Below are positions 6,448 through 12,014 of a DNA stretch of 12,014 nucleotides, piece by piece. The position numbers and the translations under genes are program-made. The notes under the pieces were generated by a model, which saw only the letters and a program-made list of their open reading frames with translations, was not told the origin of the DNA and did not search any database. Within the stretch, counting starts at the first letter, position 1; every line of letters starts with the position of its first letter. The DNA comes from Candidatus Aminicenantota bacterium (lineage in GTDB: Bacteria; Acidobacteriota; Aminicenantia; Aminicenantales; Aminicenantaceae), in the NCBI GenBank assembly GCA_030633795.1, contig DAOWCB010000012.1, forward strand, positions 1 through 12,014, in the 5' to 3' direction.

Positions 6448-8070
6448 TCAGTACATGTCACCGCCAGGAGGCATCATCGGCATCTTAGGTCCTTTATCCT
6501 CTTCAGGAATGTCAGATACCAAACCTTCGGTGGTCAACATGAGCCCAGCAATACTTGAGGCATTCTGCAAAGCAATCCGGACAACTTTCATCGGATCCAA
6601 AATGCCACCTTTCACCAGATCTTCATACTTTTCTGTGAGAGCATTGAATCCTTTATCTTGATCCAGTTCCTTGACTTTTTCGACAACAATAGATCCTTCA
6701 TAACCGGCATTGTTCGCGATTTGGCGGAGAGGTTCTTCGACCGCTCTCTTGATGATATCCACACCGATCTGCATGTCGCCTTCAACTTTTAATCCTTCAA
6801 GTGCCTTTTGTGTTCTCAAAAGCGCAACTCCTCCACCGGGAACGATTCCTTCTTCAACAGCAGCTTTGGTCGCATGCATAGCATCTTCCACGCGGGCCTT
6901 TTTCTCTTTGAGTTCGGTCTCTGTAGCAGCACCAACTTTTACCAGGGCTACTCCACCGACCAGCTTGGCCAACCTTTCCTGGAGTTTTTCTCGGTCATAA
7001 TCAGAAGTCGTCTCATCGATTTGAGTTCTGATCTGCTTGATCCGGGCCTTGACTTCTTCCGAATCGCCTCTGCCTTCTACGATGGTGGTGTTGTCTTTGT
7101 CGATGACAACTTTAGCGCAATTGCCCAGCCAATCGATGGTCACACTGTCAAGCTTCACACCGATATCCTCTGTGATGACTTTCCCTCCGGTCAAAACAGC
7201 GATGTCTTCGAGCATGGCTTTGCGCCTGTCTCCAAAACCGGGCGCTTTTACCGAGGCACAGGAAAAAGTGCCTTTCAGTTTGTTGACAACCAAGGTTGCC
7301 AAGGCTTCGCCTTCAACTTCTTCCGCAATAACCAGGAGGGGTTGCCCCATCTTGGCGACGTTCTCGAGCAAAGGTAAAAAATCTCTCAGATTGCTTATCT
7401 TTTTCTCATGAAGAAGAATGACCGGTTCTTCCAAAACAGTTTCCATCCGGTCAGGATCGGTGATGAAATAGGGGGAGAGATAACCGCGGTCAAACTGCAT
7501 TCCTTCCACGATATCCATCGTGGTCTCCAGACCTTTGGCCTCTTCAACCGAGATCACACCATCCTTGCCAACCTTATCCATGGCTTCAGCAATGATTTTT
7601 CCGATGTCTTCATCGTTATTGGCAGAGATGGCACCCACCTGGGCAATCATCTCACCGCTAACATCACGGCTGATCTTCTTCAGCTCATCGACGACCATTT
7701 TGACCGCTTCGTCAATTCCCTTCTTGATAAGGTTAGGATTGGCTCCAGCCGTGACATACTTCATTCCTTTAGAATAAACGGCTTGTGCCAACACCGTGGC
7801 TGTGGTTGTGCCGTCTCCCGCCACATCAGAAGTCTTGGAAGCCACTTCTTTGACCAACTGAGCACCCATGTTTTCCAAAGGGTCCTGCAGATCGACTTCT
7901 TTGGCTACTGTGACACCATCTTTCGTGCTGGTCGGAGAACCGAACTTCTTCTCTAAGATGACATTCTTTCCCCTTGGACCCAGTGTCTCCTTAACAATAT
8001 CGCTTAAAGCATTGATTCCCTTTAAAAGGGCCTGTCTGGCATCGTCACCAGTTATGATTTGTTTTGCCAT
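6448..8070 (-). CDS. groEL: 60-kDa chaperonin GroEL
   Basis: The 540-residue protein is a full-length group I chaperonin that folds proteins in the cytosol as a double heptameric ring with GroES and ATP. Visible hallmarks are the N terminus MAKQIITGDDARQALLKGIN, the nucleotide-binding GDGTTTATVLAQ (about 86-97), the apical-domain block ending FGDRRKAMLEDIAVLTGG, and EEGIVPGGGVALLR in the ATPase region. The C terminus ends PKMPMMPPGGDMY; the Gly-Gly-Met repeat tail found in many homologues is reduced to one GGDM. The ATG at 8070 follows AGGAG (8076-8080 on the - strand) at good spacing, 21 bases after the groES stop. It is co-transcribed with groES from the CIRCE promoter and ends at a strong terminator. 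Confidence 0.98.
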   Translation of the reverse strand: MAKQIITGDDARQALLKGINALSDIVKETLGPRGKNVILEKKFGSPTSTKDGVTVAKEVDLQDPLENMGAQLVKEVASKTSDVAGDGTTTATVLAQAVYSKGMKYVTAGANPNLIKKGIDEAVKMVVDELKKISRDVSGEMIAQVGAISANNDEDIGKIIAEAMDKVGKDGVISVEEAKGLETTMDIVEGMQFDRGYLSPYFITDPDRMETVLEEPVILLHEKKISNLRDFLPLLENVAKMGQPLLVIAEEVEGEALATLVVNKLKGTFSCASVKAPGFGDRRKAMLEDIAVLTGGKVITEDIGVKLDSVTIDWLGNCAKVVIDKDNTTIVEGRGDSEEVKARIKQIRTQIDETTSDYDREKLQERLAKLVGGVALVKVGAATETELKEKKARVEDAMHATKAAVEEGIVPGGGVALLRTQKALEGLKVEGDMQIGVDIIKRAVEEPLRQIANNAGYEGSIVVEKVKELDQDKGFNALTEKYEDLVKGGILDPMKVVRIALQNASSIAGLMLTTEGLVSDIPEEDKGPKMPMMPPGGDMY

Positions 8071-8091
8071 TTTTTCTCCTTTTTACCAATA

Positions 8092-8379
8092 TTAGGTGAT
8101 TTTTGCGAGTATCTCTTCTTCGCGAAGAATCACATGCTCTTCGTCTTCAATCGTCACTTCTGTGCCGCTGAATTTTCCGATGAGAACTTTATCACCTTTT
8201 TTTACATCGAGAGGAATAACCTTTCCGTCTTCACCAACACGGCCTCTCCCCACTGCGATAACTTTGGCTTCCTGGGGTTTTTCCTTTGCCGTATCAGGAA
8301 TGATTATTCCGCCTTTTGTGGTCTCCTCCGCCTCTAGCCTTTTGACCAGGACTCTGTCGTGTAGAGGAATCACCTTCAT
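8092..8379 (-). CDS. groES: 10-kDa co-chaperonin GroES
   Basis: The 95-residue protein matches GroES at full length: MKVIPLHDRVLVKRLEAEETTKGGIIIPDTAKEKPQEAKVIAVGRG at the start, with the GGIIIPDTA mobile loop that binds GroEL, then VKKGDKVLIGKFSGTEV and EEHVILREEEILAKI at the end. It forms the heptameric lid of the GroEL chamber. The start ATG is preceded by AGGAGG at ideal spacing. It is the first gene of the groES-groEL operon and lies just downstream of the second CIRCE operator. Confidence 0.98.
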   Translation of the reverse strand: MKVIPLHDRVLVKRLEAEETTKGGIIIPDTAKEKPQEAKVIAVGRGRVGEDGKVIPLDVKKGDKVLIGKFSGTEVTIEDEEHVILREEEILAKIT

Positions 8380-8400
8380 TAGAACCTCCTATTATGATTT

Positions 8401-8427
8401 TTAGCAGTTTATGAGGGAAAGTGCTAA
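8401..8427 (-). promoter_or_regulatory. Second, imperfect CIRCE operator (HrcA site)
   Basis: TTAGCAGTT (8401-8409), nine bases, AAGTGCTAA (8419-8427). One arm differs from the CIRCE consensus TTAGCACTC/GAGTGCTAA at two positions and the other at one, with the canonical 9-base spacer kept. The arms still pair at 8 of 9 positions. It overlaps the -10 box by two bases and covers the predicted transcription start of groES. Confidence 0.75.
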
Positions 8428-8454
8428 TATAAGAAAAAACTTGTGGTTTGTCAA
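8426..8454 (-). promoter_or_regulatory. Sigma-70-type promoter of groESL
   Basis: Read on the - strand, TTGACA (complement of 8449-8454) and TATATT (complement of 8426-8431) are separated by exactly 17 bases. The start point should fall near 8419, within the second CIRCE arm. The leader to the groES ATG is about 40 bases. The promoter lies between the two CIRCE sites. Confidence 0.85.
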
Positions 8455-8470
8455 GCAAAAAATGAAAAAA

Positions 8471-8497
8471 TTAGCACTCTATAGACAAGAGTGCTAA
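8471..8497 (-). promoter_or_regulatory. Perfect CIRCE operator (HrcA binding site)
   Basis: TTAGCACTC (8471-8479), nine bases, GAGTGCTAA (8489-8497): an exact match to the CIRCE consensus bound by the heat-shock repressor HrcA. It lies upstream of the groESL -35 box, which ends at 8454. The hrcA gene itself is not in the window. Confidence 0.97.
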
Positions 8498-8536
8498 TTT
8501 CCAGAGGTGCTGTGTCGTTTTATACAGACCAATTAA

Positions 8537-8551
8537 CCTGGATAGTTCATG
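8537..8551 (+). repeat. Solo terminal motif of the repeat family (site D)
   Basis: CCTGGATAGTTCATG is preceded by TTAA (8533-8536). It resembles the copy B tip CCTGGATTATTCACG and the copy A tip CCTGAACTATTCATA. No partner end or hairpin core is found nearby. It lies just after the fis-like stop codon. It may be a relic, but a chance match cannot be excluded. Confidence 0.42.
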
Positions 8552-8557
8552 CTGCAT

Positions 8558-8785
8558 TTACACGATTTTTAATGTTTTGCAGAGGTTGTGCAGGGTATTG
8601 CGATGAATGCCAAGTGCTTGAGCCATTTTTGTTTTATTCCCGTTATATGTTTCAGAAGCTGTTTCTATGTAGATTTTTTCAAATTCCTTTATGGCTTCTT
8701 TTATCGGTAATTCCTTTTCCACCATCTCTTTGATCAAGAGTACCATTCGTTCATGGATGGTGGGCATTTTAGACTTTTTTGACAT
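8558..8785 (-). CDS. Small Fis-type helix-turn-helix protein
   Basis: The 75-residue protein has an N-terminal predicted alpha-helical stretch (about 8-42) and a C-terminal Fis-type helix-turn-helix (HTH_8, PF02954) at about 48-73. The DNA-binding motif reads NKTKMAQALGIHRNTLHNLCKTLKI, close to the C-terminal domain of Fis and of NtrC-type activators. No ATPase or receiver domain is present, so it is a stand-alone DNA-binding protein of roughly Fis size. Whether it acts as a nucleoid protein or a local regulator is unknown. The start ATG (8783-8785) lies inside the end of cvpA, overlapping it by 17 bases, with GAGAGGGAAAG upstream, which suggests translational coupling. No terminator is evident between its stop and the groESL promoter. 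Confidence 0.82.
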   Translation of the reverse strand: MSKKSKMPTIHERMVLLIKEMVEKELPIKEAIKEFEKIYIETASETYNGNKTKMAQALGIHRNTLHNLCKTLKIV

Positions 8786-9302
8786 CTTTCCCTCTCTTTC
8801 CCATGATCTCCTGATAGGCCTCGTTGAATTTATCCTTCAGCTCTTGAGGAATAAGGATGTATGCGGTTTTGGCGATTTCGATACAATAAGGAGAAAGCTG
8901 GGACTCCTCTAATGCTTTGGCATTGATAGGGAATATGAGAAATCCAAAGACTACAACGCAGCAGATGAGCACGCCCTTAATGAGTCCAAAACCTGCCCCT
9001 AATAAACGATTCAATGACTTGAAAGGCCCCCTGACTGCTTTGGCCAATAAAATATTTATCACCCAGCCGATGCACAAAAAAACCACAAATATCAGAAAAA
9101 AACCTAATAATTGGGCAAGCACATCGTTGCGGATGAATTTGAAGATCTCAGACCCGTAAGAATAATATTTTACCGCCAGAACCAAACCCACGACAACGGC
9201 AAGAAGCCCGATGATTTGTCTGATAAATCCTCTTATGGCCCCGATGATAATGGTTATGGCTACTATCACAAGAAGAAGAATGTCTAACCAGTTAAACACC
9301 AT
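8769..9302 (-). CDS. CvpA family membrane protein
   Basis: The 177-residue protein has four hydrophobic segments (about 6-25, 28-47, 60-86, 104-127), a short polar C-terminal tail, and the CvpA-family (PF02674) N-terminal pattern NWLDILLLVIVAITIIIGAIRGFIRQIIG. The motif LNRLLGAGFGLIKGVLIC, also typical of the family, precedes the last helix. CvpA was named for colicin V production in E. coli; its molecular role is still uncertain, with envelope maintenance reported. The ATG is preceded by AGGAGG and directly follows the stop codon of the PHP gene (TAAATG), so the two are co-translated or co-transcribed. Its own end overlaps the fis-like gene. In E. coli cvpA is next to purF, so the nearness of purC here fits a loose purine-gene association. 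Confidence 0.9.
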   Translation of the reverse strand: MVFNWLDILLLVIVAITIIIGAIRGFIRQIIGLLAVVVGLVLAVKYYSYGSEIFKFIRNDVLAQLLGFFLIFVVFLCIGWVINILLAKAVRGPFKSLNRLLGAGFGLIKGVLICCVVVFGFLIFPINAKALEESQLSPYCIEIAKTAYILIPQELKDKFNEAYQEIMGKRGKDVKKV

Positions 9303-10184
9303 TTATGGCCTCCTTTTCCTCAATTCCTCCACCATCCAGTAACCTCCATGGTTTAAAGATCCAAACGGTATGTGAGGTTTGATCGTTCCATGAAAATCTG
9401 AACCAGCCGTAGGAACAAGATCAAGATCGAGAGCCATCTGATTGTAAAGCTCGCTCTGTTCGGATGAGTGGTAGGAGGTATAAACTTCCAATCCCTGAAG
9501 TCCTCTTTTTTTCAATGCCACAAGGTCTTGTTTCTTTACATTCTGAAAATAGGCTCCAGGATGGGCGAGAACAGGAACCGCTCCTGTCTGGGAAATGATA
9601 TCAAGCACCTCCAAGATGCTCAAGTTTTGCCGCGGCACCGAAGCCGGTTTCCCTTCCATAAAATAGTCCTTATAGAAGTAGTACGGCGCCAACGGACGAT
9701 TTTCTTCTTCCAAGTATTTTCCCAACATGGAATTCTTATCCTCTTCTGCTTTGCGGAGGAGGATCTGGGCAATCGTGACACCAAGCGGAGGAAAAGGACC
9801 AGTTTCTTTTCGAACTTCCTTCCAGGTAATATCAAAACCAAGCTCCTGGAGTTTTTTGATCCTCCCACGGGCTTCTTTCACCCGTCTTTTTGCCACCTTA
9901 GAGATGAGATCGGAAACAATCTTGCTCTTCCAGTCGACAAAAGGAAGAAGGAGATGAAACTCCCTCTCTTCAAATAGGGTTGTGAGTTCCATGCTGGGGA
10001 TGATCTCCACCTTTGATTCCTTTCCATAACGGAGTGTTTCCGGGTAGGCTGCAACGGTATCGTGGTCGGTTATAGAAATCGCTTTCAGTTTTTTTTCTTT
10101 GGCAAGTTGAACGATATGAAACGGAGAAAAATCCCCGTCGCTGCTCTTGGAAGAATGGATATGGAGGTCGATGCAAGAAGGCAT
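9303..10184 (-). CDS. PHP-domain phosphoesterase (YciV/RnaAM-like)
   Basis: The protein has about 293 residues. Metal-binding PHP motifs are in the usual order: DLHIHS (7-12, counted from the GTG), SITDHDT (38-44), PSMELTT (Glu67), EFHLLLPFVD (His78), LAHPG (His209), SYHSSEQ (His240) and AGSDFHG (Asp264, His266). This layout, with an insertion at about 95-185, matches YciV-like enzymes, which in E. coli hydrolyse 3',5'-nucleoside bisphosphate and trim RNA 5' ends. The exact substrate here is inferred. The ATG at 10184 overlaps the purC stop as TGATG; an in-frame GTG three bases upstream would add one residue. Neither has a clear ribosome site, so reinitiation after purC is likely. The stop touches the cvpA start. 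Confidence 0.88.
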   Translation of the reverse strand: MPSCIDLHIHSSKSSDGDFSPFHIVQLAKEKKLKAISITDHDTVAAYPETLRYGKESKVEIIPSMELTTLFEEREFHLLLPFVDWKSKIVSDLISKVAKRRVKEARGRIKKLQELGFDITWKEVRKETGPFPPLGVTIAQILLRKAEEDKNSMLGKYLEEENRPLAPYYFYKDYFMEGKPASVPRQNLSILEVLDIISQTGAVPVLAHPGAYFQNVKKQDLVALKKRGLQGLEVYTSYHSSEQSELYNQMALDLDLVPTAGSDFHGTIKPHIPFGSLNHGGYWMVEELRKRRP

Positions 10185-11074
10185 CACAACTCGGTTTTAT
10201 CAGATAAGAGACAGAAGATTTCCATGTACCTTTCAAAAGTCTGCTGGATGATCTCAGGAGGCAACAGGGGAGGAGGTGAATTCTTATCCCATTCTGTGCT
10301 GTCCAGGTAATCCCGGACAAATTGTTTATCGAGACTCAACTGAGATTTCCCCGGACAATAGTGCTCCATCGGCCAAAACCGGGAGGAATCCGGCGTGAAG
10401 ATCTCATCTACCAGGATGAGTTCGTCTTCAATCAGGCCAAACTCGAATTTTGTATCCGCGATAATGATCCCTTTGGATAAGGCATGAAAAGTAGCCTTCT
10501 GGTAAATCTCCAGGCTTACGGCCTTTATTTTATCGGAAAGTTCTGTCCCCACAATCTTCTGCATCTCTTTGAACGAAATGTTGATATCATGTCCCTCCTT
10601 GGCTTTAGTCGCCGGGGTAAAAATGGGCTCTTCCAATCTATCTGCTTGTTGCATTCCTTCCGGAAGCTTTACGCCGCTTGTCTTTCCTGTAGCTCTGTAA
10701 TCTCTCCATCCTGATCCGGCAAGATACCCTCTTACCACACACTCGACCGGTACCACCTCGGTCTTTTTGACAAGCATGGACCTCTTCTCTAGTTTCTGCT
10801 TCTGCTCACGGAGAACCTCGGGATATTCATCCACATCTGCTGTGATCAAATGATTAGGACAGATCAACTCGGTGTGGCCAAACCAGAACAGAGAAAGCTG
10901 TGTGAGTATCTTTCCCTTATCCGGGATGAGCGAAGGAAGCACATAATCATAAGCGGATATGCGGTCTGACGCAACGATCAGGAGATTTTCTTCGACTTCA
11001 TATACTTCTCTTACTTTGCCTTTTTTAAAAAGCTTCAATTCAGGGATGGTAATTTCGGAGTACATTTTATCCAT
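10184..11074 (-). CDS. purC: Phosphoribosylaminoimidazole-succinocarboxamide synthase (SAICAR synthase)
   Basis: This 296-residue enzyme ligates aspartate to CAIR with ATP in purine synthesis. Visible signatures are KKGKVREVYEV (ATP-binding start, about 17-27), VASDRISAYDYVLP, PVECVVRGYLAGSGWRDY and EEPIFTPATKAKEGHDINIS. It is the longer form (about 300 residues, as in yeast Ade1) rather than the 237-residue E. coli type. The C-terminal part keeps LVDEIFTPDSSRFWP, where the substrate site closes. The ATG at 11074 follows AAGGAA (11081-11086 on the - strand) with six bases between; a later ATG at 11065 has no such site. It heads a compact cluster with the PHP, cvpA and fis-like genes, the first junction being a one-base overlap. 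Confidence 0.97.
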   Translation of the reverse strand: MDKMYSEITIPELKLFKKGKVREVYEVEENLLIVASDRISAYDYVLPSLIPDKGKILTQLSLFWFGHTELICPNHLITADVDEYPEVLREQKQKLEKRSMLVKKTEVVPVECVVRGYLAGSGWRDYRATGKTSGVKLPEGMQQADRLEEPIFTPATKAKEGHDINISFKEMQKIVGTELSDKIKAVSLEIYQKATFHALSKGIIIADTKFEFGLIEDELILVDEIFTPDSSRFWPMEHYCPGKSQLSLDKQFVRDYLDSTEWDKNSPPPLLPPEIIQQTFERYMEIFCLLSDKTEL

Positions 11075-11096
11075 TTATTTTTCCTTGCAAAGAATT

Positions 11097-11117
11097 TAAC
11101 CTGAATAATCCAGGTTA
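11097..11117. repeat. Short palindrome made of two repeat-family tips (site C)
   Basis: TAACCTG and CAGGTTA enclose seven bases. Its right 13 bases, TGAATAATCCAGG, are identical to the right tip of copy A (1149-1161), and the left five, CCTGA, match copy A's left tip, so the site looks like two ends with the interior lost. It is preceded by TTAA (11096-11099). In the purC leader it could form a 7-bp hairpin close to the mRNA 5' end. It is not followed by a U-run in either direction, so it is not a terminator. Confidence 0.55.
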
Positions 11118-11128
11118 GTTTACACGGG

Positions 11129-11157
11129 TAGATAAAGGATAAAAAAATTGGAATCAA
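11129..11157 (-). promoter_or_regulatory. Candidate promoter of the purC cluster
   Basis: On the - strand TTGATT (complement of 11152-11157) and TATCTA (complement of 11129-11134) are 17 bases apart. Transcription would start near 11122, placing the palindrome at 11097-11117 at the very 5' end of the leader. Both boxes are imperfect. Confidence 0.35.
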
Positions 11158-11201
11158 AAAGCAACAAAAATGCAACAGAATGCATTCATGCCCAAAAACG
11201 A

Positions 11202-11912
11202 TTAGGGAGATGATTTCCCGATAAAGCTCAACATGCGGCCTTCCTTTTGCTTAGAACGCCTGTAGGAAAGAAGAGATTCCTCGCAACAGGTACAGAGGTC
11301 TACCGAAGAAATATTCGAATCTTTGGCACCCCCATCCAGCAACTGGTGTCTAGTCGCCATCCGCAGATCAAGATAAAATTTCCCGGCATGCTGTGGATGA
11401 GGAAGAAACACATCATTTGTCAATCCCCTCTCTTCGAATTCCTTTCTAACATCCTCTCCAACCTCATAACAATCTTTCCCTATGCACGGGCCGAAAGCGA
11501 TCAACAGGGAAGAGGGATCACACTGGAAATGTTCCTCCAAGCATTTGACAACTTTTCGGACCAACTTCTGGCTTGTGCTCTTCCAGCCACAATGAACAGC
11601 AGCAAGGGCTTTCGTTTTCGGATCTACGATCAAAACAGGCAGACAATCCGCTGTTTTTATGACAAGCAATATATCTTGACGATCGGTCAGCAGAGCATCT
11701 CCAGTCAGCACATCCTCGGGAAAATCGTCAACAATGTGGAGAATATCAGAATGGATTTGACGCAAAAAGAAAAGCTTGAAATTTCGCAGTCGAGGATGGG
11801 CCTCGAAGTCGTTTTGTTGCCAGTCCTTGTTGCCAAAACCATGGACAAGAAAAGGAATTGTTTTCCATTCGGGAATAGTAAACAAAGCCATAGAAACAGG
11901 TTTCATACGCAT
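11202..11912 (-). CDS. pgeF: Peptidoglycan editing factor PgeF (YfiH/DUF152, purine nucleoside-type fold)
   Basis: The 236-residue protein is a full-length YfiH-family (PF02578) member. The metal triad His54 (RQIHSDI), Cys90 (KTADCLPVLIVD) and His107 (AAVHCGWKS) has spacings of 36 and 17 residues, identical to His71, Cys107 and His124 of E. coli YfiH. Further family blocks are FGPCIGKDCYEVGEDV (139-154) and DLCTCCEESLLSYRRS (205-220). Members have been called laccases; genetic work in E. coli supports removal of wrongly incorporated amino acids from peptidoglycan precursors, and some homologues act on adenosine. The ATG at 11912 has a weak purine-rich site; in-frame ATGs at 11906 and 11891 are possible starts. 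It is separated from purC by 127 bases and probably transcribed apart from it. Confidence 0.92.
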   Translation of the reverse strand: MRMKPVSMALFTIPEWKTIPFLVHGFGNKDWQQNDFEAHPRLRNFKLFFLRQIHSDILHIVDDFPEDVLTGDALLTDRQDILLVIKTADCLPVLIVDPKTKALAAVHCGWKSTSQKLVRKVVKCLEEHFQCDPSSLLIAFGPCIGKDCYEVGEDVRKEFEERGLTNDVFLPHPQHAGKFYLDLRMATRHQLLDGGAKDSNISSVDLCTCCEESLLSYRRSKQKEGRMLSFIGKSSP

Positions 11913-12014
11913 TCTTTTATATCTTCTGGATGAGGAAAAAACAAGTCATTTCATTCTTATTTAAGCATCCTTATTTCCGTGATAAATTGGGCTTTTGGGG
12001 ATGGTTGAAGCAAC

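Noticed and set aside
11916..11944. TTGTTT-17-TATAAA on the - strand as a pgeF promoter
   Set aside because: The -10 box is only four bases from the ATG at 11912, so it would fit only a later start; too uncertain to list.
11957..12013. C-terminal end of another - strand gene upstream of pgeF
   Set aside because: Two - strand frames stay open for about 18 codons from the window edge, too short to identify or to choose between.

Overview
The window looks like a chromosomal segment of a Gram-negative, probably Desulfobacterota (deltaproteobacterial) genome of moderate GC. This is an inference from three things: outer-membrane lipopolysaccharide export (LptF/LptG), a groESL operon under CIRCE (HrcA) control, and a CvpA gene overlapped by a small Fis-like gene. 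No rRNA, tRNA, CRISPR array, transposase, phage gene or integron gene was seen.

Layout. Positions 1-3819 are read on the + strand: the 3' part of an endonuclease Q gene, a 350-base intergenic stretch mostly filled by a repeat element, a ClC chloride channel/transporter with CBS and TrkA-C domains, and a bifunctional-nuclease (DUF151) gene with a near-consensus promoter. All genes from 3839 to 11912 are on the - strand. In transcription order they are pgeF (yfiH); a tight cluster purC, PHP phosphoesterase, cvpA and fis-like whose genes overlap or touch; groES and groEL between a CIRCE-flanked promoter and a strong terminator; and a single long gene that fuses LptF and LptG.

The genes are mostly housekeeping: DNA repair, chaperonin, purine synthesis, envelope export and peptidoglycan quality control. 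The unusual material is between them. Two intergenic elements (874-1161 and 6223-6390, opposite orientations) are diverged copies of one family. They share CCTG-type terminal inverted repeats and a long internal imperfect hairpin. The two copies differ by several paired, compensatory base changes in the hairpin, and mismatches become G-U pairs mainly on one strand (window - strand for the first copy, + strand for the second). This indicates selection for a folded single-stranded form, RNA or ssDNA. Two further sites (8537-8551 and 11097-11117) carry only the terminal motif, and three of the four sites have TTAA just before the CCTG tip. No transposase is present, so a non-autonomous, MITE-like element moved in trans is the simplest reading; whether the family has been described cannot be told from the sequence alone.
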